Shown here: in pieces, positions 1-10,397 of the stretch
How positions within the stretch are numbered: the stretch's first letter is position 1
Layout: every line of letters begins with the position of its first letter
Origin: Gnetum montanum
Lineage: Eukaryota; Streptophyta; Gnetopsida; Gnetales; Gnetaceae
Reading direction: 5' to 3'
Assembly (NCBI GenBank): GCA_015680685.1
Contig: MNCI01021515.1
Location: forward strand, 192,287 to 254,757
Length of the DNA: 62,471 nt
Notes under the pieces: generated by a model
The model's input: the letters and a program-made list of their open reading frames with translations, nothing else
What the model was told of the DNA's origin: nothing
Databases searched by the model: none
Program-made: the position numbers and the translations under genes

Positions 1-178
1 CCATAATCTTTACTCGACTTTTGTCTACTTGAACAATCTTTCTGTTTGATTTTTCAGGAATCAAACCAAGTTTCTTACATATAGACAATGGCATTATAGT
101 AGACGTAGCTCCAGATTCAACCAAACAATTGTGTAAGAATTTATCCTTTAATTTCATTGTCAAAAGGAAAGGAGGAGC
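1..178 (-). CDS. Retropepsin-like aspartic protease of element A (partial, frameshifted)
   Basis: The minus-strand frame beginning near 178 reads APPFLLTMKLKDKFLHNC, then LVESGATSTIMPLSICKK and KLGLIPE, without a stop to the window edge. This is the standard start of a plant Ty3/gypsy retropepsin, which matures the Gag-Pol polyprotein inside virus-like particles. The family motif is normally LVDSGA or LIDSGA; here the catalytic aspartate is a glutamate (GAA), which should cripple the enzyme. The frame is shifted by one base relative to the upstream linker; an extra base near 177-184 would explain it. The C-terminal half is outside the window. Confidence 0.75.
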
Positions 179-506
179 TTCCTTTATCATATGAAGTCTT
201 CAATTTCTCATCATTACTAGATACATAACTTAACTTTGATTCTCTAGCTCTCCTTTTACCTTTAATGAACTCTAAAGCCTTTCTTTGCTGATCTCCCATT
301 TGAAGCAACTGATAGAGGCTAATATTGGCTTTGACATGTTTAGGGTCTTCTATCAAATCATATTCTCCATCACCAATGAAGCTTGATCTCTTTATCCATT
401 TATTAAAAGACTGATTTGGAGTGCTTTGCTCCACTTGATTGTCTTTACCTTTATTCTTATCCTTTATACTTGGCTCAAAAGCTCTTCTCTTAGTAGATGG
501 ATTCAT
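141..506 (-). CDS. Gag-protease linker region of element A
   Basis: A 121-codon, lysine- and serine-rich stretch in the same frame as gag. Only one TAA (588-590) and 27 open codons lie between it and the end of gag, so gag and this linker were probably one reading frame split by a CAA-to-TAA change. It has no recognisable domain; its role as spacer between capsid and protease is inferred from position. It runs out of frame at 141 just as the protease frame begins. Confidence 0.6.
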   Translation of the reverse strand: MNPSTKRRAFEPSIKDKNKGKDNQVEQSTPNQSFNKWIKRSSFIGDGEYDLIEDPKHVKANISLYQLLQMGDQQRKALEFIKGKRRARESKLSYVSSNDEKLKTSYDKGSSSFPFDNEIKG

Positions 507-587
507 AATAACGTTTGGGGGTCTAGAAGTAGTTAGTCTTTCCTTTGATTGAAGATTATATCTATTTTCCTCATTGTTATTACATTC

Positions 588-1799
588 TTAAGCTGATGAC
601 ATATCTTCTTCAGAACTTGATAGAGAAGAAGTATCACTAGATCCATTGCTAGAAGATTTACTTGCATAATGAACACTAGATAACTCATTATCAGATTCAA
701 TATCAAGAAAGTTGGACATAATAAGATCACTTTCATCCTCATCTTCTACTAACTTAGTGTCTTGATGTTTATGCTTTCTATTTTTCCTTTCTTCCTTGAT
801 ATTAACTCTTGCCAATGCTTTTTCAAGCTTCACTATTTTGTTAGACATATCTCTCATTAATTGTCCTTTTTCAGATCCTACTCTTTCATGTTCTTGCTCT
901 ATCTTAACATGAGATGGACCTGGTAAAGCTTTAAATTGAGCAAAATCTTGCATAGGAATCATAACTCTTTCTTCTCTTTTTTGAATTGCAATATTTTCTT
1001 CAGGATTCAAGTTCAACTGTTTTTCTAACTGTATAGCTTCACTAAAGTAGTCATTTAGTGTAGTTAAGTTTGGAGTTCTCCTTAACCAAATTGAAATGTT
1101 GGGGTTGACAGCCTTAAGATAAGTTTCTTTAAGCATTTCTTCTGATGGCCTATATTGTCTTTGAAAGAGTCCACAAATTCGTTGAAACTTGATGTTAAAA
1201 TCTCTAATTGACTCTTTAACTCCTTGCTTAGCTTGTATTAGCCCACAGTATAGTTGTTGTTGATCTAATTGATTACCAAACTGGGCTAAGAAAAGATTCT
1301 TCATGTCATCCCAACTTGTAATACTATTACTTGGTAAGTTTGAATACCAAATCTGAGCCATATCCTTTAGATTTGATACAAACAACCTACAAGCTTGATC
1401 TTGATGTTGAATATTTGCATGAGCTAAAGCTAACTCAAACATGTGAATATATTCTTCAGCTAAATAAGCTTTTCCAGGAATAAAAGGCTCAGGCAAATAT
1501 TTGTAAACTACCTTAGGAATATCATTGTAATTTTGAAATCCTAATGGTGTAACTCCTTGCCAAGGATTTGCCATCCTATTCCTTTGAAATGTTGAACTCT
1601 TAGACTTTCTAGATCTTCTCTTACGAATTGATAAACCAGAGATAATGGGTGATCTTCTTGATCTTCTAGTTTTCACTCCACTACTTGTTCCCAATTCAGA
1701 AACTTTCTTTTGTTCTTCTTCTGATGAAGAATCAGTCTTAGAATCTAGAATATCTTTTGAAACTTTGAAACTTTCCAAACTATGAAATTTCTTGGTCAT
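588..1799 (-). CDS. gag: Gag polyprotein of element A, intact
   Basis: An uninterrupted 403-codon frame. Residues 1-75 are Ser/Arg/Lys rich (basic tracts such as KTRRSRRSP and IRKRRSRKSKSS). Residues about 100-260 form a retrotransposon Gag capsid domain: the tryptophans in AQIWYSNLPSNSITSWDDMK, then LFLAQFGNQ and KESIRDFNIKFQRICG are characteristic. After a short helical stretch (MRDMSNKIVKLEKALARV) the C-terminus is acidic and serine rich (DTSSLSSSEEDMSSA). No CCHC zinc knuckle is visible. Gag builds the cytoplasmic virus-like particle. The start at 1799 is the first methionine about 92 bases after the primer-binding site. It is the longest intact coding region in the window, in contrast to the broken gags of all other elements. 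Confidence 0.9.
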   Translation of the reverse strand: MTKKFHSLESFKVSKDILDSKTDSSSEEEQKKVSELGTSSGVKTRRSRRSPIISGLSIRKRRSRKSKSSTFQRNRMANPWQGVTPLGFQNYNDIPKVVYKYLPEPFIPGKAYLAEEYIHMFELALAHANIQHQDQACRLFVSNLKDMAQIWYSNLPSNSITSWDDMKNLFLAQFGNQLDQQQLYCGLIQAKQGVKESIRDFNIKFQRICGLFQRQYRPSEEMLKETYLKAVNPNISIWLRRTPNLTTLNDYFSEAIQLEKQLNLNPEENIAIQKREERVMIPMQDFAQFKALPGPSHVKIEQEHERVGSEKGQLMRDMSNKIVKLEKALARVNIKEERKNRKHKHQDTKLVEDEDESDLIMSNFLDIESDNELSSVHYASKSSSNGSSDTSSLSSSEEDMSSA

Positions 1800-1890
1800 G
1801 AACTGAAAATAGTATCTAATTCTTAAGCCTTACAAATAATTGTTGATGTACTAAAAGTATAAGGCTTATGAACCTAGAGGCTTAATTTTC

Positions 1891-1909
1891 AGCCCTCCTT
1901 CTAGCGCCA
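1891..1909 (-). other. Primer-binding site of element A
   Basis: Minus strand reads TGGCGCTAGAAGGAGGGCT, seven bases after the LTR's terminal CA. Position and the TGG start fit a tRNA-primed minus-strand DNA synthesis site. The same site, with one change, recurs in element N (35997) and in decayed form in H (20353). I cannot assign the tRNA without a database. Confidence 0.75.
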
Positions 1910-3196
1910 AAAGAACTGTTGGCGACCGTTTGGGACGCGACCGCCAACGAGTGTCCTCGAACAGGATTTAGGTGCCTGCTGGTCTCTGGCAACACCAAGG
2001 CCCAGATACCTCCAAATAAACTCAGTAGTTAATGTGAGTATGTGTGTGTGCTGTTGCGGCGTGCGGTTGTGAGAAATGTAACGATTGCGTTGTGTGTAAA
2101 CTACAAATGACTTACTTTAAAGAGATTCAGCCAACTTTGCCAAGTACTGTGAGTTGTTGAAAATTTCCTATTTTGTTCAACTGCCTAGTCTACGCGGTCC
2201 TTATAATACCTACTTGTAACAAATAAAATTTTGCAAAAACATTTGAGCACAACTCCGCCATCTACTCCTAATTTTTCCCAGAGAAAGAGATAGTTCCACA
2301 AGAAAACTAGAAATAGAGCAAGATTCGATGGAAATAAACAGAAAAGAAAAGAAAGCAGATTTGTGTGGACCTCAAATATTTAAACAAGGTAAAATGACAT
2401 GAGTAAACACTTCGCAATAAAGCTATCCCAAATTCAATATCTACGAATTGTTCAAACTTCCAAGGCTCAAACAAACAATATCTTCAAGACAATCCTACTA
2501 TGCTACCAAAAATTGCTGCGTAAACTACCACGCACGAGACTCCATTTTGACTAGATAATAGATGTCAACGATTGCATTCAAACAGAACCTTTAAAAGACT
2601 TGACAATTTCTGATTGAAAAACCACGAGAATTCACTTTAAAGATAGAAAGGAGCTATTCTGGTCCCATCAAAATACCAAAGATTTTCTGAACCCTCTCGA
2701 CTACTGAATTGTTCAACGACGTGACTACAAACAGAGGCTCTCTTACAACAATCCCAATAGCAGTTCCCACACGTTGCACAATAACGAAATTTACTACTAA
2801 AATGCTCTTAAGGCTTTTAAACACAAGCGCTTCTATGGCAAAATTTTAATAGAAATTTCTATCAGGCAACAAGAACAATAAGAGCAATCTAAAAATCCCA
2901 AAATTACTTGCCAAGGATGATACTATCTAAACCACTAGCTAAACAATTTAAACAAAACAAAAAATGAAATGCATAACTCACAGGACCATGACAAAGAGGC
3001 TGAAATCTTTATTCTAGCAAGCCATCTCACAAGCAATCGTTCACAATTTCTTCTTTACAAAGCTCTTCTCAAGACTCAAAGTGTCTCCAAGTGAGAGCCC
3101 AAGTGATCCCAATGTCTTCTCAAAAGTGTGATGTATGAGACCCCAATGTGATGATGATATCTTCTTTCCTTTTTTTCCCCCTTTACCCTTGAAGCC

Positions 3197-3204
3197 TTTT
3201 TATA
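3197..3204 (-). promoter_or_regulatory. Probable TATA box of element A LTR
   Basis: Minus strand CCTATAAAAAGG about 1.7 kb into the LTR and about 1.4 kb before gag. It is the only strong TATA match in the gag-proximal half of the LTR, so U3 would be about 1.7 kb and R-U5 about 1.3 kb. Confidence 0.5.
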
Positions 3205-3577
3205 GGGTTCCAAGGTAGGTAGGGAAGTTACATATTCAAAATATCTCACCTAACTTCTCTCCCAAGTAACTTGGCCAACCAATTGGAAGATTATTTGCCC
3301 AACAAGTTAGGAGGAAGTTATGTAGTTAGGGAGTTAGGAAGTTATACATGAAATTAGGAGAATTTTATGCTAACTTTAATATTTATATTAAATGTGATTA
3401 GTATTTATATTAAATGTAAGGTGATATTACAAATAGATATTTTAAATATCAATATTGCAAAAATTTTATGGGTAGTAACTTATATATAATAATGTTTTAA
3501 AATAATGTCTATGACTTGGGGTAATTAGAGTCAAATTTCTAAACCAAGGCTTTACACCATGAGTACTTCACACTATG

Positions 3578-3614
3578 GGTATATATCTATCTATATATAT
3601 ATGTATATATATGT
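3578..3614. repeat. AT/TATC microsatellite
   Basis: Run of TATATATCTATCTATATATATATGTATATATATG-type repeats inside the element A LTR, upstream of its TATA box. Confidence 0.8.
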
Positions 3615-3740
3615 TGGTTAATTTGGTTAATTTGTGATTATTTTAAACTTTTATTTGATGAACTGCAACTCCTGTTTACCAGCATCGGCCCAAAATATCT
3701 CCTGACACCTGTCTTGTTGTGCCTTTGTATCTCTACTGCC

Positions 3741-4330
3741 TTATTTCGTGGACTGGTATGCGACATCGGAGGCATCGGCATCAGGCATGGCTACTATTTT
3801 CGGATTGCAGGTTCCAGGGCGAGTAAACTTATGATTGTCATTTTTTAACCGCCTGGAAAAATTTTGAAATGCATTCTTTGAGAAAACCCAGGCCTGTTTG
3901 GCAAGGTTGGAGGCGGAACCCGAAACTGAAGATTTCGCAATTGTCTTCCTTGTCCTCCGCCGTGACCACATGTTGTGTTGGTGCCGCTGCCGTCGTCGTA
4001 GCCCTCATCTCCCTTAAGTCACTCGTAGCAACCCTCGGCCAGATCTAGATGTGGCCGAGGCCATGGCCCCGCGCGCGACAGAGACCACTACCTTTCTTCT
4101 TCTGCTACCGCCGTTCATCCGCCTGCCACGGTCGCTGTCTCGTTTCGCCCGTCGCACGCCATCTGTCCTCCACCGACGCGGCCACCGACGTGCAGTGGAG
4201 CAAGGCCCTGGTATTGACTCGCGTGGTGTAGAAATCAGTAGGGTTTGGTTACCCTACTCGCGTGAAGGTTTTTGTATTTCTGTTTGCGGAGGTGGCGGCC
4301 AATGCTACTTATGGTCCAAAAAAAAATGAA
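3741..4330 (-). other. CpG-rich segment inside the A LTR with an arginine-rich 76-codon ORF
   Basis: GC- and CpG-rich DNA (GCGCGCGACAG, CCGCTGCCGTCGTCGT) embedded in an AT-rich LTR. On the minus strand an ATG at 3971 opens a 76-codon frame beginning MWSRRRTRKTIAKSSVSGSA, Ser/Arg/Lys rich like an organelle transit peptide but with no domain I recognise; an in-frame TGA lies about 30 bases upstream of the ATG. On the plus strand a 92-codon frame starting at 4051 is probably a composition artefact. It could be a captured promoter and first exon of a host gene, or simply a less-decayed part of U3. The equivalent part of the solo LTR at 22924-25551 has no such CpG richness. Confidence 0.35.
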
Positions 4331-4918
4331 ATGTTGATGTCTGCTTCTCTTTTTTTTTTTTGAAAATAGCTTCTCTGAATTACGCGGCATGGCGCTTAGC
4401 AACAGTATGAACTTTCATCCGGTGTAGATCATAATCAGAGGGCTCAGCACTGGGAACAGTTCTCGGGCTCGCGGTTCTCTGGGAATTTTGATTTTCTGGA
4501 ATGCCATGAATTTTGATTTTTGAAAACAGGAACAGTTTATGTTACCTTTAAAAATTTAAATGATAAATTTATAATCCTAAAGTAAGGTGGAACAAAGACT
4601 CGGGAACCGTTTCCATCAAAATATGAATTGTCCTGCTGAATTTGTGTTGCTGCAGAGGTTGCTTTCCGGAATAAAATGGATACAACACAAATTTTACTTA
4701 AGATGCCCTCTGATTTGTTATATCTTTATATCATATAAATGGTAAATTGGGCTTCTTCCATAATCCCACTATGTATAGGAACACATTTTTTATAAAGTAG
4801 AAAAAGAATGCTACTTATTCTTTTTCCTCTCAAACCCAAATTTTAGCCACTTCTCCAAGAAATTTTAACCAATTTAACCTTACTAGCCTGCTCCATGAAA
4901 TGGCCAAATGTGCCAACA

Positions 4919-6500
4919 GTGCCCAAGTCTATGAAGTTATAATCTTTTATAAAATTGGGTGTTCATGATAAGAGAAGTGAACACCCTTAACAAAACAAAC
5001 ATCCAACACCTCATGGCAGCTGAAGAGTGAGAAAGAAGATCCAACGATCATGAATAGTCTAAATCGTGGTGTACTACCACATCATCCTTGGTAAAGATAG
5101 TCCTACTTCTAGTTCATACTTCCAACTACAATCACAATAGAATCGTGAATTAGTACGTAATATGTAACACATAGCTGCTAAATGCCTTGTCTCATCAGTG
5201 GTTACACTCTCCTAGGTTGTGATTGTGGTAGATTGATTCCTTTAGGAGTGTTAGTGGGAAGGCTGACGAATAGGGTGAAATAGATAAGCGGTCCATTAAA
5301 TTTAAAAAAGTTCAAATAGGATGAAATGCTTGAAGAGGGTGTAGGAATTCACAATAGTAACAATAAAAGGTTTCACTAAAATATGTTGTGAAGATGCACA
5401 TAATTGGATTGCATTGATAAGGTAAACAGAAGGATTTGATTGTAAGAGTATCTAAGGGTAAAGAACTTAACTAACCCAACTAAAAGATATGCAAGTGGAT
5501 CCTCCCCAAAGTAGGCATAGGCCTTTTATGCCCTTGCATAACTTCAAACCAAAGAGTCCATGGACTTCATGGATGATTAATGGTTACAGAAGGTTAAGTA
5601 CAAAAACTTGGAAGAAACTACCTAAGAATTTTGAAATATCAAACCAGGACATAAAATAAGAATATGAAGCCAGTAGTGAGGTGAGACATGGAAAGCCTAG
5701 ATGGATGAGAGAGAGTGGAATGGAGTTCTTGATTAAGGTCACATGAAGTCCCTTGTGAATTTTATGGTTAAATGACTTGATAAGATCCATCCTTGGTCTA
5801 GACCAAAACCAACCACATTTAGTGGCTTCACATCATCATTCTAAGACTAGTTCATCCCCCCCCCCCCCCCCCCCCCTAAGACATAAGAATGCTCCCATAG
5901 AACAACCGTCATTCCTTATTAGAGAAGAAAAGAGAAGTAGGAAGTAAGGAAGGGCCTTAGTTAGAGGGGACCTTCATGCATGGGTAATATGGATTTCTAG
6001 TCCCATTACCAATGCTTGTAGCCTATTTATTTTGTCTAAGGGGTGTGCTTTAAATTTCCATCATTTTTTTATGAGAACCACATCATGCAAGGACTTATTC
6101 AACTTCCTTTTATTGGTTGACATAGAATAGTAAGAAATCCATGAAAACACACATGCACCCAGGCAAATAGAAAAGCACAAAGAATACCAAATCCCCTTGA
6201 AATCACACCTTGTTCAAACCTTTGAATCCTTACCAATTCCAAAAACTATCAAAGTCACAAATTTTTTAATGTTTTATTAATGAAAAAGGAACTACATGTT
6301 TCCAGAACAAGAAAAACCATAGAGTTTGTGGATAGGTGGATGTTGTGGACTCATTGCCTATTGCATGAAAAATAAACCATGTCCTAATCATTTATAATGA
6401 AATTCAAAGCCAAAATCTAGACACCAACAATTAAGTAACAAAATAGTACATACCACCATCAAGCAACGCATTACCACTATGCCTGGCACTTATTAACAAA
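4919..6500 (-). other. 3' non-coding tail of element B
   Basis: No coding potential that I can support. A block near 4960-5000 (minus GTGTTCACTTCTCTTATCATG) matches the tail of element O near 45379, and 6240-6480 matches O at 33610-34023 (shared CAGGCAATGARTCCA-like text), which shows that it belongs to B. A 21-base C run sits at 5856-5876. Confidence 0.6.
5856..5876 (-). repeat. 21-base G homopolymer (C on plus strand)
   Basis: Pure run of 21 C on the plus strand, that is G21 in the sense of element B. It lies in the 3' tail, preceded in sense by ATGTCTTAG. See 27632-27653 for the equivalent tract in element G. Confidence 0.95.
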
Positions 6501-6511
6501 AAGTTAGAAAA

Positions 6512-6800
6512 TCACACCAAAATAAAAGAAAATATATAAGAAAGTGTAAAATTTTCAAGAAATAAAAAATGTAATAATGATGGTATAAAACAAAAAAAAG
6601 AAAAGATTAATAACATTAAAATAAGAAGGTGGAAAATAAAAATTTGTAAAAGAAATGTGTAAAATAAAAAGTTGAAAATTGAGGAGCCACTTATATGGTT
6701 AGCATGGATGGCCATCTCCCCCATGACTAAGTTGAAAGGAAGAGATCTGAAATGTAGAGCTTGGTTGTCCATCCGATGAGGTGTTGTATTAGCTAGCTTA
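6512..6800 (-). other. Conserved post-integrase segment of element B with PPT-like G tract
   Basis: Minus strand translates as RSLPFNLVMGEMAIHAN followed by a very hydrophobic tail rich in Phe and Leu (FNFLFYTFLLQIFIFHLL). Element O has the same segment (SPPSNLVMGEMATYANQ) at about 33410. The nucleotide motif TTAGTCATGGGGGAGA (6715-6730) within it resembles a polypurine tract. The hydrophobic stretch could be the remnant of the env-like frame known in some Athila elements, or simply a T-rich untranslated region; the sequence does not decide. Confidence 0.45.
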
Positions 6801-6829
6801 TGCTCATGGAAAGGTTTGATTTGTTGGAT

Positions 6830-7960
6830 GTTGACTAGCTATTTCTTGTCTAGGCTCTCAAGTTTATAGATCATCATGGCCCTAGAAGGAAAAGTTTCAT
6901 AAATGATGTAAGGTCCTTCCCACAACATTTGGAACTTAGTTTTTTTAGGTATGTGTGTGGGGTTCCAGAAGAGAACCTTATCTCCTAGTTAAAATTTGAA
7001 TTTTTTGATTTTAACGTCATCGTGCTTTTTGTTGTAGGCCTTGTGCAACTCGTTGGATGATAGGACCACTGATCAATTTTCGTTTAGCAGGTTGAGATTC
7101 ATTAGTCTTTCTTTTTATGTTAGAATCAAGTCAAGGTAAAGGTCACAAGTTATTAAAAGTGTATGGAGCTTGGATTGAATAGGAAGTGTTGGTAATCTTT
7201 CGTACACAAGCTCATAAGGAGAATAGCCTATAGGAATTTTCCAGGTTGATTGGTAGGTCCAAAGGGCATCATTAAGTTTTGTGCTCTAGTCTTTCCTATA
7301 TTTCCTAATAGTTCTTATTAGAATCCTTGTGATTTTCCTATTGGTAACCTCAACTTGACCATTGGCTTGGGGGTGGTAGGGTGTTGTGAGTTTATGTTTA
7401 ACCCCCAAGTGTTGGATGAGCTTTCAAAAAGTAACACTTGTAAAGTGAGTTTCATTATAAAAAATTAATGCATGTGGTACACAAAACCTATTTATAACAT
7501 TTTGTTGTACAAATTGAGTAGCAGTAGAAGATGTATAGTTAATGATGGTTGCTGCTTCTGCCTATTTTTTACAATAGTTAACAATGACTATGATGTATGC
7601 CTTTGCATTTGACATGGGCATGATGGGACCCATGAAACCAATGCCCCAGATGTTGAAGGGTTCTAGTGGTTGAATCCATTACTGAGGTTCCTCCATTTGA
7701 GTAGTCATTCCACCATCTTGTTGGCATTATTCACAAGAGCAAACGTAATGGTAAGCATCCCTGAAGATTCTTGGCTAATAGTATCCTAGCATTAGGATTT
7801 TAATGGTCGTGTATCTCCCAACATAGTGTCCTCCATAAGGACATTCATGAGTATTTTGGAGAATGCATAGTTGATCAACGTTAGGGACAGACCAATGAAC
7901 TAGGCCATTGATGCACACCTTGTAGAGGTGTCCATTAATCTTCATGAAGTGTTTTACTTG
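6830..7960 (-). pseudogene. Integrase domain of element B, catalytically dead
   Basis: Minus-strand reading shows the core: FNIWGIGFMGPIMPMSNAKA near 7640-7580, where the family has WGIDFMGP, so the first catalytic Asp is Gly. Next FYNETHFTSV near 7440, where the family has DNGTHFTS, so the second Asp is Tyr. The glutamate motif YHPQANGQVEVTNRK near 7360 is kept. The C-terminal part reads VLFWNPTHIPKK and LWEGPYIIYETFPS (6960-6880), the GPF/Y-like module. In-frame stops are present. Integrase would insert the cDNA in the nucleus; this copy cannot. Confidence 0.7.
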
Positions 7961-8620
7961 GTGAAGAAACTACTATTTCTTTTGGTGATCTAGCCCTTGT
8001 GGCATCTCTTGGCTAAGAAGATAGGTGAGAATGATATCATACCATTTAGGTTCATTGGGAAATTATTTAGTTATAGCCCTAGCAAAGAGGAGTTCATCAG
8101 GAAACATATCAGATAGTGGATTTTCTTTTTCTTTGTTGTCCCATCACAATTGAGATAAGTGATTAGCGACCACATTCTTAGTGCCCTTTCAATCTACCAT
8201 CATAAGATTGAATTCCTACAAGATCACTAGCCATTGTATGACATGGGGACTCACTGTTGGCTTGTTTATCAAGAAGCAAATGGAACTGTGGTCTATGTGC
8301 ACAAACATCTTGTATCCAAGAACATAATTCCTGAACTTCTCTAGAGCAAACACCAGTACCATCAATTATTTTTCTATGGTGGTGTAATTTAGTTGTGCAC
8401 CCACAATGCTTTCTCTAGTGCAGTGGATGTAGTATGAACATTTCTTATCATCCATATGTGTAATCATGGCTCCCAAGGCATAATTTGATGCATTTATCAT
8501 GACATGAAATGGTTTGGACTAGTCAGGTGCTTGTAGGATTGGAGTTTCTACAAGTTTCTCTTTCAGCTATTGGAATGCTTTTTCACATTCTATGATCCAG
8601 ATAAATGGAGTATCTTTCTT
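7960..8620 (-). pseudogene. RNase H domain of element B, decayed
   Basis: After the RT connection, the minus-strand translation gives the typical order of a Ty3/gypsy RT-RH: PFIWIIECEKAFQ, TPILQAPD, PFHVMINASNYALGAMI, YYIHCTRESIVGAQLNYTT, then FVHIDHSSICFLINK and WLVIL. The first acidic residue is lost (MINAS where the family has CDAS). Several in-frame stops. RNase H removes RNA from the RNA-DNA hybrid during reverse transcription. Confidence 0.65.
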
Positions 8621-9340
8621 TTTCAACTCCACCAATAGTTTTGTGATCTTAGAGAAATTCTCTATGAATTGCCAATAGTAGCTAGTATGTCCAAGGAATG
8701 ATTGAACATATTTGATAGTTTTTGGTTGGCAGGTTATTCCTTGGATGATCCTTATTTTATAAGGGTCTACCTCAATTCCTACTTGTGATATTTTGTGCCC
8801 TAATACAATGCCTTCCTAGACCATTAGGTGACATATTTGCCAATTGAGTTGCAAGTTGGTTCCAACACATCATTTTAGCACTTGCTTAAGGAAGTCCAGG
8901 GCTTGCTCAAATGTAGCTCCATAAGTGGAGAATTCATCCATGAAGACTTCCACACCACCTCTAATTTGTTGTTGAATAATGCTCAAAACTAGGCATTGGA
9001 ATGTAGTAGGAGCATTGCATAGACCAAATGACATCTTGTGATATGCAAAGTTCCCTAAAGACTTGTGAATGTTATCTTCACCTGTTCATCTAGTGCAATT
9101 TAAATTTGGTTATAGCCACTACCACCATCTAGAAAACTGTAGTAGCAATGCCTAGATATTGTGTCTAACACCTATCAACAAATGGAAATAGAAAATGGTC
9201 TTTGAATGTTGCCATATTAAGCAGTGAAAAATTGATGCAAACATATCACTTGCCTTCTTTCTTTGGCATAATTATGAGTGGACTAATCCACTCACTACCT
9301 GAAATGGGATAAATGAACCCCACCTTGAGGAGTTGTTTGA
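8620..9340 (-). pseudogene. Reverse transcriptase of element B, active site changed to FMDE
   Basis: Minus-strand translation includes FIYPISGSEWISPLIIMPKK (about 9320-9265), INFSLLNMATFKDHF, then QQIRGGVEVFMDEFSTYG (about 8975-8923). The Ty3/gypsy YxDD box is FMDD in this lineage (it is FMDDF in C and E); here the second Asp is Glu. Frames shift between blocks and stops occur. RT copies the genomic RNA to cDNA in the particle. Confidence 0.75.
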
Positions 9341-9390
9341 TTTTCTTTTTTAATTTCCTAGTTTAGTTTGGGGTTTAATCACCTATGTGG

Positions 9391-9890
9391 CTATCTCTTT
9401 GGCTTCATGACCAAATCAGTGTAGATATGATGCTGGCATATCGTAAGATCAATCCCTATGAGTTTAAGAAATGACCAATTAAAAGCTACTAACCATTTTT
9501 CAACCACATTCAATAGCATATTTTTATGCTCTAGAGTAAGATTTGCATTGATTATAACTGGCTTTCCATTTTTTAAAAACACATATTCCATTATGGCTGA
9601 TAGCATTTTTAGTTCAAGGGGCTCTTGCTTCAAATTTTCAACTCTTCCCAATAAGTATCTTCATTTGCATCATCAAAGAGTTGATGATGAACTTGCTCTA
9701 GTTTATCCATCCCTATGACATATGGGCATGTCAGGCTCTTAGTTGGTTCCATGCAAAGTGTGATGCTCTCAAAATCAACGGTTAGTCGTTGGGTGTCCTC
9801 CTATTTTGTGGTTCCTGTGTACAAACACCTTTGAATTTCTACTTCTAATGCACACTACTTGCATGCAGAGATAGATGCTTATTTCATATC
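9391..9890 (-). pseudogene. PR-RT linker of element B
   Basis: Contains the well-conserved Athila/Tat linker: KQEPLELKMLSAIMEYVFLK, PVIINANLTLEHKNMLLNVV and LIGIDLTICQHHIY in one 86-codon frame (9391-9651), which matches the standard order before RT. The part between 9651 and the protease is less clear. Confidence 0.6.
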
Positions 9891-9899
9891 CCAGGGTTT

Positions 9900-10397
9900 C
9901 TACACACAATTACCCCCTATATCGCTATACACGATGCATAGAACTTGCTTCTTCTTGATATTTCTAAATGCATTTTCTTTGGATATTTCTAGGGAAAGAT
10001 CTTTGATGCCCATTCTTGCATCAATGGTGCTAAGCCATGCCCTTCCCATGATGATTGGAAAATCCCCTTTGGAGTTCTCCACCTTGATCACTAGGAAATT
10101 AGTAGGATAAGACCACCCATAGACAGTGGTCATAATGTCTTCCACTAGTCCCAATGGAACAGTGATGGATTGGTCTGCCAATTCTAATTTGATATTGCTC
10201 TTCTTGAGAGGGGGTAGGTTCATTGTAGTGTACATCTCATGAGAAATTAGATTGATATCAAAACCTGAGTTAAGAAGAGCTTTGCATAGTTCATTCCTAG
10301 CAATCTGCAAATAAATGAGAGGACTTCCATGATCGTTTAGTTTTCTAAGAAGGTTTCTAACATAGATCCAATCAGATACAATGTGAGTAACCATCAC
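9900..10397 (-). pseudogene. Aspartic protease of element B (N for catalytic D)
   Basis: A 165-codon open frame. The active-site segment reads ALLNSGFDINLISHEMY; the copies in O and C have LDLG and LDSS at the same place, so the family consensus is D-S-G and this copy has Asn at the catalytic position. The second conserved segment IIMGRAWLSTI (about residue 120) and the flanking PPLKKSNIKLELADQSITVP are preserved. Retropepsins act as dimers, so loss of the Asp should inactivate it despite the open frame. Confidence 0.75.

Larger units (their letters stand above)
1..4918 (-). mobile_element. Element A: young Ty3/gypsy retrotransposon, 5' part only
   Basis: Read on the minus strand, this is a 5' LTR (4918 to 1917), a primer-binding site, a long gag, a linker and the start of an aspartic protease that runs off the left window edge. 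The LTR start matches the starts of the solo LTR at 22924 and the LTR at 61962, which fixes the outer boundary. The element interrupts the 3' non-coding tail of element B. One stop codon and one frameshift separate gag from protease, so it is the least decayed element here. RT, integrase and 3' LTR lie outside the window, so the lineage below Ty3/gypsy is uncertain. Confidence 0.85.
1917..4918 (-). repeat. 5' LTR of element A (3.0 kb)
   Basis: Starts TGTTGGCACATTTGGCC at 4918 (minus) and ends CGGTCGCCAACA at 1917. The downstream half aligns, feature by feature, with the solo LTR at 22924-25551: shared blocks include TTTAGTTTTCTTGTGGAAC-like text near 2290, ATTAGGAGTAGAT near 2265 and GCACCTAAA near 1965. 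The promoter-proximal part is AT-rich; a CpG-rich segment (3741-4330) lies inside U3. Three-kilobase LTRs are within the range known for giant plant Ty3/gypsy families. Confidence 0.85.

Noticed and set aside
4049-4329. Plus-strand frames of 60 and 92 codons in the CpG-rich LTR part
   Set aside because: Overlapping frames in two registers with no family resemblance; explained by GC-rich composition.
9458-9718. Plus-strand frame of 86 codons
   Set aside because: Complement of the PR-RT linker of element B, which has the conserved motifs.
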